Shown here piece after piece: positions 1 through 7,905 of a stretch of DNA of 64,000 nt. The notes below the pieces were generated by a model that worked only from the letters and a program-made list of their open reading frames with translations, was not told the DNA's origin and did not search any database. The translations under genes were made by a program, and so were the position numbers. This DNA comes from Chitinophaga silvatica (GTDB taxonomy: Bacteria > Bacteroidota > Bacteroidia > Chitinophagales > Chitinophagaceae), in assembly GCF_003419895.1 (NCBI RefSeq), contig NZ_QPMM01000016.1, positions 1-64,000 on the forward strand, given 5' to 3'. Each line of letters opens with the position of its first letter. Positions within the stretch are counted from its first letter, which is position 1.

Positions 1-516
1 CCACTTAATATTAATCTTTGCAGCTCTGCGAGTTTTTGTTTCTCGCAAAGGCGCAAAGATTAATATTAAGAGTCAAAGGTTTTTATTAAGATTAATAAGG
101 AATAATAAGGATTAATCTATGTTGTTTAGGATAATAATTGATTTCTGTAATAATTTAAAGTAGCGGGAAATTCTTAAGATAAACCGCTTTGATCCTTAAA
201 ACTCATAAAAAATATCCTTAGAACTCTTAAAAAAAATCGTTACCACTTAATATTAATCTTTGCAGCTCTGCGAGTTTTTGTTTCTCGCAAAGGCGCAAAG
301 ATTAATATTAAGAGTCAAAGGTTTTTATTAAGATTAATAAGGAATAATAAGGATTAATCTATGTTGTTTAGGATAATAATTGATTTCTGTAATAATTTAA
401 AGTAGCGGGAAATTCTTAAGATAAACCGCTTTGATCCTTAAAACTCATAAAAAATATCCTTAGAACTCTTAAAAAAAATCGTTGCCACTTAATATTAATC
501 TTTGCAGCTCTGCGAG
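1..516. repeat. Tandem array of a 242-bp palindromic repeat element
   Basis: Two full units start at 1 and 243. A third, 32-bp partial unit starts at 485. The two full copies differ by one base that I can see (A at 242, G at 484). Each unit holds a 233-bp inverted-repeat element (42-274 and 284-516) that opens with CTCGCAAAGGCGCAAAG and closes with the imperfect complement ending CTCTGCGAG. Elements are separated by TTTTTGTTT. Bases 1-32 are the tail of a further element cut by the window edge, so the array may continue to the left. The right end lies six bases before the stop codon of the HAD gene. There are no ORFs inside. It shares its end sequence with the elements at 33698 and 57741. Confidence 0.93.
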
Positions 517-522
517 CAACAA

Positions 523-1110
523 CTACCTAAATGGCTTGAAAAAACGATGCTGCGCTAATTCCAGCATTGGTAAATCGCCTTTGGTATCGCCGTAGGCATA
601 TATTTCCTTAAAGTTTTCGAGGCGGTATGCCTTCCTGATTCTATCGACCTTTTCCTCACCGTTACAATTCTTGCCAAGCAGATTACCTGTAATATGTTGG
701 TCTACCGCTTCCAGCTGGGAACCAATACATACTATATTCAGTACCCGGCACCAGGGCGCTACCCAGTCTTGCCCGGAGGCTGTTACCACCACAACATGAT
801 GCCCTTTTTGCTGGTGATCTTTTATAGCAGCCAGGGCTTTGGGCCTGATTACTTCATGGAGCTTTGTTCTGCAAAACTCTTCACAGCTACGTTTAAACGC
901 TGAGGTATGAATTCCACCAAAATAATAACCAAGTACCTGTTCCTTCACTTGTTGGGCAGAGATCATTTTCAATTTAAACCTGACTAAAGCAGGAAGTAAT
1001 TGTATGATTCCGGCATATAAAGCAGCACTTCCTCTATGAAATCTTATGATTTCCCACAGGGTATCCTTGCGGGTAATGGTTCCATCAAAATCAAAAAAAG
1101 CAATGGTCAC
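523..1110 (-). CDS. HAD-IB family phosphatase (PSP-like), last gene of the DPA-type operon
   Basis: A haloacid-dehalogenase-type phosphatase of 195 aa. The nucleophile motif DFDGT lies at residues 7-11, motif II VTAS near 109, and the acidic motif GDTKGD near 173. It overlaps the upstream reductase gene by 4 bp (ATGA), so the two are translationally coupled. In mycobacteria the phosphoribosyl-polyprenol made by UbiA must lose its 5-phosphate before DprE1 can act. A HAD phosphatase as the fourth gene here fits that missing step. That role is inferred from position; the sequence alone only supports a small-molecule phosphatase of the phosphoserine-phosphatase-like class. The length is normal for HAD-IB proteins. 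Confidence 0.85.
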   Translation of the reverse strand: MTIAFFDFDGTITRKDTLWEIIRFHRGSAALYAGIIQLLPALVRFKLKMISAQQVKEQVLGYYFGGIHTSAFKRSCEEFCRTKLHEVIRPKALAAIKDHQQKGHHVVVVTASGQDWVAPWCRVLNIVCIGSQLEAVDQHITGNLLGKNCNGEEKVDRIRKAYRLENFKEIYAYGDTKGDLPMLELAQHRFFKPFR

Positions 1111-1838
1111 AATGAAAGTTTTTTAAAAATTGCTTCAGGGATTAATTTGATAATGAGCATAATATATTTCCAATGCCACTTAACATACAGCACATTTTTT
1201 TTGCTTTTAAAGGCTTTATATATTGAATTGGCTACAGCTTCCGGTTGGGCTGTAAGCAGTGGAGGCAGGGTCAGGTGTTGCGTCATTTGTGTATCTACAA
1301 AACCAGGTAACACGCTTAGCACATGCACATTGTATTTAAACAGCCTGTTTCTTAATCCACTCAGGTAAGCTGTAAAACCAGCTTTAGCACTTCCATATAA
1401 ATAATTACTTTGTCGACCTCTTTCACCGGCTACCGAACTGATTCCTATAATAGTGCCATTGCCTGATTGTGCATACTGCTGAGAAATGATGTTTAGAATA
1501 GAAACAGCGCCAGTATAGTTAGTTTCAATAATCCGGGAAGCTTCCAACCAATTTTGCTGGGCTTTTTCCTGATCGCCGAGGTATCCGAATACACAGATAG
1601 TTACTGCCGGAACTTCAGGGAGTTGGGAAAAGAAAGAAGCATGGCTATTGTAATCCTGTGCATCAAATGCGTGTACCGATGCTTTAATACCATAACGTAC
1701 CTGTAAATCCAGTTTCATTGGTTCCAGAGCTGAGGTATTGCGGCCAGCTAATTGAATATCAAACTTTTCGGATGCGAACTTTCTGGCTAGTGCTACAGCC
1801 ATATCCGAACCTGCTCCTAATAATAGAACTGAAGGCAT
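1107..1838 (-). CDS. SDR-family reductase, DprE2-like
   Basis: A short-chain dehydrogenase/reductase of 243 aa. The N-terminal nucleotide-binding loop is LLGAGSDMA (residues 5-13). The catalytic set is Ser in GISSVAG (about 136-142) and the YGSAK motif (Tyr-x-x-x-Lys, about 151-155). The 17-bp gap to the upstream oxidase gene and the overlap with the HAD gene indicate one transcript. In actinobacteria DprE2 reduces the 2-keto intermediate produced by DprE1, giving polyprenyl-phosphoryl-arabinose with NADH. The SDR class is certain; the DprE2 assignment rests on adjacency to a clear DprE1-like gene and a UbiA gene. Confidence 0.88.
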   Translation of the reverse strand: MPSVLLLGAGSDMAVALARKFASEKFDIQLAGRNTSALEPMKLDLQVRYGIKASVHAFDAQDYNSHASFFSQLPEVPAVTICVFGYLGDQEKAQQNWLEASRIIETNYTGAVSILNIISQQYAQSGNGTIIGISSVAGERGRQSNYLYGSAKAGFTAYLSGLRNRLFKYNVHVLSVLPGFVDTQMTQHLTLPPLLTAQPEAVANSIYKAFKSKKNVLYVKWHWKYIMLIIKLIPEAIFKKLSL

Positions 1839-1855
1839 ATCGGGGAAACGAGTAA

Positions 1856-3187
1856 TTATTTAGTCAGTAATAAACGTTCTGATTGCAGCGATTCGAAACG
1901 TGCATCAGGATTATATTGTTTAACAATATCAGCAAATGCCTGGGCATTTGGATAGCTTTTCCAGAAGATCTGTTGTTGCATTCTGGCATCCTTGGATAAA
2001 TAAAGCCGGCCGCCATACTGCAGTACAATTTCATCCAGTTCATCCAGAAACTCGAACAAGCCTTTGCGAACCGGGAAGTCCATCGCCAGGGTATAACCTT
2101 CCATAGGGAAGGAGATCAGGCTATCCTGTTTCCCAAATACTTTAAGTACAGTCAGAAATGAGCCCCAGCCTTTTTCACTGATACGTTTCATGATAGCTAC
2201 CAATCCTTCTTTCTGATCGAGCGACAGTACAAACTGATATTGAACAAAGCCAGCTTTTCCGTATCCTCTGTTCCAGTGCAGGATAGCATCTAAAGGATAG
2301 AAGAATGGCTCGTAAGGGATAACCTTATGCATTTCCTTTTTATAGTTCTTCCCGTAGTAAAGAGCATTGAAAGCCTTGACAGTCAGTTTGTTTAGAACAA
2401 ATGACGGAAGATTAAAAGGAACAACCAGTTTTCGTTTAGCCGGAATCGTAAGCGGAGCTTTTTGTTGTTGGGCGGTCAGCTCTTCGGGCTGAGCATGTTC
2501 ACCCACAATAAGGATACTACGGCCGAAGGAATTGCCGGTTTGCAGGCAATCGATCCAGGCCATGCTATAAGTATAGTGCTTATAGGTATCGAAGAGTTGC
2601 AGCACTTCATCGAGGTTGGCAGCCTTGTATTGAGTCTGACGGATGTAGGCTGTACTGATTTTCTTCAGCGTAAATTTTACGCGGGTAATGATGCCGGTAA
2701 GGCCCATACCCCCTGCGGTAGCCTGGAATAAGTTGGTATGTTGAGTAGGGCTGCAACAAACCGTGGTACCATCAGCAATCAAAACATCCATGTCGATCAC
2801 GTGATTGGAGAAAGTTCCATCCACATGGTGATTTTTTCCATGAACATCAGATGCAACCGCGCCACCTACCGTAATATATTTGGTACCTGGAGTAACGGGT
2901 AGGAACCAGCCTTTAGGAACAATGATTTCTAACAACTGATCTAAAGTAACGCCAGCCTGTACATCCAGGATTCCATTTTGAATATCGAAAGCTAATACTT
3001 TGTCATATTTCAACATGGAGATATTATTCTTCCCCAGGGAAGCATCTCCATAGCATCTTCCATTGCCTCTGGCAATGATACTGGAATTGGCAACAACGTA
3101 TTGACGTAGCTGCTCTTCCTGGGTAAACGCATTTTCCTCGCTGGTAATAACTGGGTAATTTCCCCAATTTGATAACCGTTTTTGCAT
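1856..3187 (-). CDS. FAD-dependent oxidase, DprE1-like (decaprenylphosphoryl-ribose 2-oxidase family)
   Basis: 443 aa with an N-terminal FAD-binding-4 domain (GRCYGDASLG near 43-52; SDVHGKNHH near 113-121) and a C-terminal ALO/DprE1-type cap. The segments FLTVLKVFG, ISFP and LYLSKDAR closely follow mycobacterial DprE1 as I remember it, including the lysine near 399 that matches catalytic Lys418. The position matching benzothiazinone-reactive Cys387 is Ala near residue 368 (TLAMDF). The start codon overlaps the stop of the UbiA gene by one base (TAATG). Expected reaction: oxidation of the 2-OH of polyprenyl-phosphoryl-ribose. A sugar-lactone oxidase is the alternative, but the neighbours argue against it. 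Confidence 0.88.
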   Translation of the reverse strand: MQKRLSNWGNYPVITSEENAFTQEEQLRQYVVANSSIIARGNGRCYGDASLGKNNISMLKYDKVLAFDIQNGILDVQAGVTLDQLLEIIVPKGWFLPVTPGTKYITVGGAVASDVHGKNHHVDGTFSNHVIDMDVLIADGTTVCCSPTQHTNLFQATAGGMGLTGIITRVKFTLKKISTAYIRQTQYKAANLDEVLQLFDTYKHYTYSMAWIDCLQTGNSFGRSILIVGEHAQPEELTAQQQKAPLTIPAKRKLVVPFNLPSFVLNKLTVKAFNALYYGKNYKKEMHKVIPYEPFFYPLDAILHWNRGYGKAGFVQYQFVLSLDQKEGLVAIMKRISEKGWGSFLTVLKVFGKQDSLISFPMEGYTLAMDFPVRKGLFEFLDELDEIVLQYGGRLYLSKDARMQQQIFWKSYPNAQAFADIVKQYNPDARFESLQSERLLLTK

Positions 3188-4074
3188 TATTCAAAAAAGC
3201 TTTTATCTGTTGGTAAATAGATAATTACATAAAAACTCAGGATCCACAGGAAGATGGTTAATTGAATAAAACGGTCTTTATATAGGATTTTAGTGGGTGA
3301 ACCGGTATTGTTTTCCACGTAGGTTATTTGCAAATATCGCAATAATCCGCCAATAACGAACAAGGTCGTATAATAAAGCCTGTAGGTATTGAATCTGGTT
3401 TGTGTTTCGGGGGCAATTGTATACATCAGGTACGCAACGATGATTACTGCCGAAACGAGGGATAACATTACATTCAGGAAATCCATGTTATATCCTTTGC
3501 TGGCTTTGCGCATTTCTTTACCGGAATCCATACGGATCAGGATATCGTCTCTGCGTTTGGCGATAGCCAGAAACAGGGATAACAGAAAAATCATAATGGT
3601 GAGCCATTCAGACATGGCCACTCCACTTGCTACTCCTCCGGCCTTTACTCTAAGTACGAAGCCTATCGACAGGATAATGATGTCGAGGATTGAAATATTT
3701 TTCAACCCAAAACAATATAGTAAGTTGAGTACGAAGTAAATGGCGAGTACGAAAACGAATTTATCTTTAATCATTAATCCGATTCCGAAACCACCCACTA
3801 CGCATAAAACAAAGAGTGCAAGTGCTGCACCTTTGGAAATTTCTCCGGCCGCCAGGGGGCGTTTGCACTTAACCGGATGTTGTCTGTCTGCCTCAATATC
3901 TCTATAATCATTCAGTATATATATACTGCTGGCAATTAAGCTAAAGGCGGCAATTCCTTCTAAAACCAGTATAACTTCATTGAGATTAAAGAGTTGACCC
4001 GCAAAAAATAGCGGGATGAAAAGAAATGCATTCTTAATCCAATGTTTAGGCCTAAGCAGTTTAATTAATTTCAT
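3187..4074 (-). CDS. UbiA-family decaprenyl-phosphate phosphoribosyltransferase
   Basis: A polytopic UbiA prenyltransferase of 295 aa, with about eight or nine hydrophobic segments. The first Asp-rich motif NDYRDIEADRQHP (about residues 55-67) followed by KRPLAAGEIS is the version typical of the Rv3806c/DPPR-synthase branch rather than of ubiquinone or heme O synthases. Known role of that branch: transfer of 5-phosphoribose from PRPP to polyprenyl phosphate in the inner membrane. It is the first gene of the minus-strand operon. The region between it and the divergent membrane glycosyltransferase is 110 bp and should carry both promoters. Confidence 0.88.
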   Translation of the reverse strand: MKLIKLLRPKHWIKNAFLFIPLFFAGQLFNLNEVILVLEGIAAFSLIASSIYILNDYRDIEADRQHPVKCKRPLAAGEISKGAALALFVLCVVGGFGIGLMIKDKFVFVLAIYFVLNLLYCFGLKNISILDIIILSIGFVLRVKAGGVASGVAMSEWLTIMIFLLSLFLAIAKRRDDILIRMDSGKEMRKASKGYNMDFLNVMLSLVSAVIIVAYLMYTIAPETQTRFNTYRLYYTTLFVIGGLLRYLQITYVENNTGSPTKILYKDRFIQLTIFLWILSFYVIIYLPTDKSFFE

Positions 4075-4184
4075 GGGGAATGAAAAAGTTGGTCCGACCG
4101 GGCGTCAAGATACAATTTATTCGATTATTTTTGTCGCTGATTATCGTACAGTAACATATAATTCATAGAGAATCCCAATCAGAT

Positions 4185-5816
4185 ATGCCGGCACTGTCCC
4201 TAAAACAGCAACGGATTTCTATTGCAGAAATCATTATTATCGTTGCACTAGCATTAGTACCATTATTCGTTACATTCCCTTACAGGGTGAACATTTTCCT
4301 GTCCTGGGAGGGGGCTTATCGTTTATCGATTGGCGAGATACCGTATAAAGATTTTGGCCTGCCTTTGGGTTACGGTTACTGGATTATACCAGCCATTTTC
4401 TTTAAAATATTTGGTACCCAGATGATTACCCTGGTAAAAGCCCAGGTATTCATTAATATCATCTCAGGATTGGCGTTTAGGTCTATCTTGAAAAGTTTAC
4501 AGGTAAAACCGGGGGTAAGATTTTTATCTGTATTGGTTTTTGTGTTGTCTTATTCCTTTTTTAATTTCTGGCCATGGTATAATCATACAGTTATTGTTTA
4601 TGAATTAATTGGGCTTAGCTTTTTATTGAAAGCTTTGTTTTCGGATAATCGTAAGCGTAACTATATCTGGTTCGGTCTGGCTGCCTTTTTTACCTTCCTT
4701 TCGCTTTTCACCAAGCAGGATGGAGGCGGAATGGCCTTAATGCTCAGCCTGGGCCTACTGGCGTATAACTGTTTGGCTACCCGCCGATGGAGCGATCTGC
4801 TGGTATTTATAGGAATGTATGTAGTGATTGCCCTCTTATTTATTGTACCGCTGTTACCTGGGTTTAGCTACTGGTTTAACCATGGTCAACCTCCTCATAG
4901 CTCCCGCCTGGCAGTTAACGATTTTACAGATGAGATTTTGGGGAACTCCAATTGGATTAAAGGATATGTGGTGTTGGTCGGACTATGTCTGGCTGCCGGC
5001 ATTAAGAACTGGGGCAGTTGGTTTCAACAACGCAGAGATGTGATTTTTGCTTTGCTTACGCTGGGAATTTTAGGAGAAGCAGCGATATTTCAGATTACCA
5101 GCTATACCCCGCCAGATAATAATATTTTCTTCCACAGCTTTGCTTTTGCATTCATTGCCAGTTATTTAAGTGATTTATTACAGTTGAATCTGGATAGAAC
5201 CAAGTCAATATTAGGGGCTACCGTACTGATTTTATTCTGGTGGTCTGGCACCTGGTGGAAGTATGTAGGCAGATTTACAGACCGGCTCTTCCCTGCTCAG
5301 GAATTTGTAAGCACACCGGGAGTTGAGCATGAGAATGTGGTAAACAGGAGGAATTTCATGGTGAATACGGATACAACGGATATTCCGGTATCTAGCTGGG
5401 TGTTTTCGGATCTGGCCCCATTTCGTAAGATTTATATGCCTGTTTCCACGGTTGAGGGAATGAACCGTTTGCTGCAATTGCCGGTTGTGAAAGAAAATAA
5501 AGGTGATCTTAAAGTACTGAATATGACGGAGCTGACACCGCTAGCGGTTGTGTTGCCTTATCGGCCGGAGACCGGGCCTGATTTCCCGTTATGGTATCAT
5601 TTAGGAGTAGGGATGTTTAACCGTCAGTTGGCGGCATTTAAAGAGAAGGTAGCGAATAAACAATATGATCTGATTTTGTATGAACATGCACCTGGATTAA
5701 ACAACTTTTTTCCATGGGCTTTGCGTCAGGATCTTAAAGAACATTACCACCAGGTAGATAGCTTTTTGGCTCCAAGAAGACCCACGAATGCAGTAATTGA
5801 AGTATATGTAAAATAA
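4185..5816 (+). CDS. Multi-pass membrane protein, probable GT-C-fold glycosyltransferase
   Basis: 543 aa, with an N-terminal hydrophobic helix at about 14-34 and roughly nine or ten further membrane segments to about residue 350, then a soluble C-terminal part of about 190 aa. The first periplasmic loop WEGAYRLSIGEIPYKDFG (about 45-62) has the acidic residues and tyrosines expected of GT39/ArnT-like GT-C enzymes, which use polyprenyl-phosphate sugars. It is divergent from the DPA-type operon, so it is a candidate user of the lipid-linked pentose. The substrate is inferred only. The ATG has no clear Shine-Dalgarno. A terminator follows at 5931. Confidence 0.7.
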   Translation: MPALSLKQQRISIAEIIIIVALALVPLFVTFPYRVNIFLSWEGAYRLSIGEIPYKDFGLPLGYGYWIIPAIFFKIFGTQMITLVKAQVFINIISGLAFRSILKSLQVKPGVRFLSVLVFVLSYSFFNFWPWYNHTVIVYELIGLSFLLKALFSDNRKRNYIWFGLAAFFTFLSLFTKQDGGGMALMLSLGLLAYNCLATRRWSDLLVFIGMYVVIALLFIVPLLPGFSYWFNHGQPPHSSRLAVNDFTDEILGNSNWIKGYVVLVGLCLAAGIKNWGSWFQQRRDVIFALLTLGILGEAAIFQITSYTPPDNNIFFHSFAFAFIASYLSDLLQLNLDRTKSILGATVLILFWWSGTWWKYVGRFTDRLFPAQEFVSTPGVEHENVVNRRNFMVNTDTTDIPVSSWVFSDLAPFRKIYMPVSTVEGMNRLLQLPVVKENKGDLKVLNMTELTPLAVVLPYRPETGPDFPLWYHLGVGMFNRQLAAFKEKVANKQYDLILYEHAPGLNNFFPWALRQDLKEHYHQVDSFLAPRRPTNAVIEVYVK

Positions 5817-5930
5817 ATTATGTATCTTTTTCCCGCAAAAAGGGAAGGTTTGAACAGAGTAAAACTTTTGATTCCTTTTTTGGGTGGATATTATAAGAAG
5901 TTACAGAGAAAATTATATCAGTATTATACA

Positions 5931-5958
5931 AAAAAGCTCCTGGATAGGGAGCTTTTTT
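5931..5958 (+). terminator. Rho-independent terminator after the GT-C gene
   Basis: A 10-bp stem AAAAAGCTCC / GGAGCTTTTT with a 7-base loop and a T-tract on the plus strand. It lies 115 bp after the stop of the membrane glycosyltransferase gene. The rest of 5817-6070 is AT-rich with no ORF I can support. Confidence 0.85.
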
Positions 5959-6070
5959 ATTTTGATAAATAATTGATTTTTAATTTTTAGAATTGATGTA
6001 TTGAAAGCAATGCTTTAAATATGGAATTTCCCTCATTTTGCCTCTGTTTTTATTAACCAGTAAAATGTAT

Positions 6071-6100
6071 TTTGATGGTTAATGATAATAATTATCTTTG
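6071..6100 (+). promoter_or_regulatory. Bacteroidota sigma-A promoter for the CGNR-EamA operon
   Basis: TTTG at 6071-6074, an 18-base spacer, then TATCTTTG at 6093-6100. This matches the Bacteroidota -33/-7 consensus (TTG, N about 19, TAnnTTTG). The start point should fall near 6106, leaving a leader of about 18 bases before the ATG at 6125. Confidence 0.75.
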
Positions 6101-6124
6101 CATCTGTAGCAAAAAATCAGCTTC

Positions 6125-6739
6125 ATGTTACCCTCCAAACCAATAGAATCGCTGCGATTAGATGGCGGTTTGTTTTGCCTCGATTTTGTAAATACGGTTT
6201 ATAATCGGAAGCGTCCTAACGGGTACGATTACCTCGATAATTTCAAATCGTTGATTGCCTGGTACGGACATACGAAGTTACTTCCGCAGAAAATGTTGCA
6301 TACTTTAGAAAGGTTAGGAAAAGATTACCCTCAAAAAGCGGTGGTTGTTCTAGAGAAGTCTTTGCAACTCCGGGAATTGTTGCATCAATTATTTCAGACA
6401 GTTTTGCATGCAAAGATGCCAGCCGCAATTATTGGCTCGCAATTCAATTCCTTTCTTTCAGAAGCCTATTCCAATTTGGAGCTGAGTATATTGCCTGATG
6501 GGGGGAAACTCCAATTTAATACACCAGCCCTGGAACAACTATATTGGTGGCCAACCAAATCGGCGGTTGAGTTGCTGACCTCAGATCAGTTGAAACAGTT
6601 GAAGGAATGTCCGGCCTGTGGATGGCTGTTCATTGATAAGAGTAAAAATCAATCGCGTAAATGGTGTAGTATGGCAACTTGTGGGGATGTAAATAAAGTG
6701 ACCAGTAATTATCAGAGAACTAAAAGAAAGAAAAAATGA
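6125..6739 (+). CDS. CGNR zinc-finger / ABATE-domain protein, putative transcriptional regulator
   Basis: 204 aa. The N-terminus LRLDGGLFCLDFVNT (about 10-24) is the conserved opening of the ABATE domain. The C-terminus carries the CGNR-type finger: CPACGWLFIDKS, then WCSMATCG and a very basic tail (QRTKRKKK). The four cysteines are present, but the CGNR tetrad itself reads CGDV, so two of the four family-defining residues differ. The family is regarded as stress-response transcription regulators. The stop overlaps the start of the EamA exporter gene (ATGA), suggesting it controls or is co-expressed with that exporter. Confidence 0.85.
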   Translation: MLPSKPIESLRLDGGLFCLDFVNTVYNRKRPNGYDYLDNFKSLIAWYGHTKLLPQKMLHTLERLGKDYPQKAVVVLEKSLQLRELLHQLFQTVLHAKMPAAIIGSQFNSFLSEAYSNLELSILPDGGKLQFNTPALEQLYWWPTKSAVELLTSDQLKQLKECPACGWLFIDKSKNQSRKWCSMATCGDVNKVTSNYQRTKRKKK

Positions 6740-7641
6740 CAAATCAGAAGAACAATTATTCGTCTAAATTACTGGCTTGCCTGGTGGCAGTATATATTAT
6801 ATGGGGTTCCACTTACTTAGGGATGAAGATCGCAACCAAGGTAGTTCCACCCTTTATGCTATCTGCCTTAAGGTTTTTATTGGCAGGGAGTATTATGCTT
6901 ACCATTGGGCATTTAAAAGAAAAGGTTTGGCCAACCCGGCAACAATTAATTTCGGCCTGTCTGATTGGTATTTCACTGATTGGTATAGGCAATACCGTTA
7001 CAGCCTTAGGTGTACATCATATGCCATCCGGCCTGGTGGCCCTGCTGGTAGCAGCGATGCCTGCCTGGATTTTAGGGTTCGACTGGGCTTTCTTCAGTAA
7101 ACAACGGCCTTCTACACTTACACTATTAGGGATAGCCGTTGGGTTTATTGGGTTGTTTCTGCTTTTCAATCCGTTTACGAACCATGAAGACAGAAGCTAT
7201 CCACTCTGGCCGGTGATTGTTGTAGTGGCCGGGAATATAAGCTGGGCATTGGGAACTTTGTTTGTAAGGCGTTTACCTATGCCTACACAGTTGACCAGTA
7301 CCGGAATCCAAATGTTGGCTGGGGGAGTATTTGCACTGCTATGTAGTTTTATATTTGAGCCAGGTGCGATTAATACAGTACCTCATATCACATCAGAGGG
7401 TATTGCGGCTTATTTTTATCTGGTATTTATAGGCTCCTTAATTGGTTTTAGTTCTTACAGCTGGTTATCCAAGAATGCCCCGCCGAGGGTAACAGCAACT
7501 TATGCCTATGTTAACCCGGTAGTTGCGCTGTTTCTAGGCTGGCTTATAGGAAATGAGGCCCTGACTCCGATGGTAGGGCTGGCTGCTGGAATTGTAATTG
7601 GAGGAGTAGTATTAATGACCTTAGGAAGAAAACATAGTTGA
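6736..7641 (+). CDS. EamA/DMT-family exporter (YedA/RhaT-like)
   Basis: 301 aa with ten predicted membrane helices in two EamA repeats (about 10-140 and 155-295). The opening IIWGSTYLGMK (about 21-31) and the second-half motif ATYAYVNPVVALFLGW (about 254-269) are hallmarks of the drug/metabolite transporter superfamily. It is translated from an ATG overlapping the CGNR gene by 4 bp. The family exports amino acids, purines or drugs; the substrate cannot be told from sequence. The length is normal and all repeat signatures are intact. Confidence 0.9.
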   Translation: MTNQKNNYSSKLLACLVAVYIIWGSTYLGMKIATKVVPPFMLSALRFLLAGSIMLTIGHLKEKVWPTRQQLISACLIGISLIGIGNTVTALGVHHMPSGLVALLVAAMPAWILGFDWAFFSKQRPSTLTLLGIAVGFIGLFLLFNPFTNHEDRSYPLWPVIVVVAGNISWALGTLFVRRLPMPTQLTSTGIQMLAGGVFALLCSFIFEPGAINTVPHITSEGIAAYFYLVFIGSLIGFSSYSWLSKNAPPRVTATYAYVNPVVALFLGWLIGNEALTPMVGLAAGIVIGGVVLMTLGRKHS

Positions 7642-7905
7642 CTTACTAAGAGTGCTTTAAGGATATTTATTATCATAATATAAATTTTTATCTTTCTTTT
7701 CCCCTTGAAAATGATTATATTGCAAGAATCACGCTTGTACGGCTCAGCCTTTAATCCCGCTCTGGGATCAACCCTGTGATGAACCATCGCCATTAGCTGC
7801 ATTTTATTTTCTATATGTAGGTTCCGCTCTTTTGGGTGCATTTTTTGTTTTTGTATGTGCTGATCCAATTGAAAGTAATTAGATAATAGATTAGATAAAC
7901 TGACT
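7642..7905. other. Intergenic leader with several small hairpins, no supported gene
   Basis: 264 bp upstream of the trehalose gene. Plus-strand self-complementary segments include ATCCC-GCTCT-GGGAT, GATG-AAC-CATC and CTATATGTAG, all within about 7760-7825. TGCATTTT occurs twice (near 7799 and 7839), the second followed by a T-rich stretch. TATATTGC near 7716 could be a degraded -7 box. The region could be a structured 5' leader or a small RNA. I could not match it to a known RNA family. An antisense ORF across it is better explained as chance. Confidence 0.35.

Noticed and set aside
1..516. CRISPR-like array (repeated units at the left edge)
   Set aside because: The unit is 242 bp with no unique spacers; the 9-bp joints are identical. 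The structure is a palindromic repeat, not a CRISPR.
1856..3187. D-arabinono-1,4-lactone oxidase
   Set aside because: The fold is shared, but the KDAR, VFG and ISFP segments and the UbiA/SDR neighbours fit DprE1 better.
7730..7870. 6S RNA candidate
   Set aside because: The ends do not pair into a closing stem, and I could not confirm the central bubble. Kept only as an unassigned structured leader.
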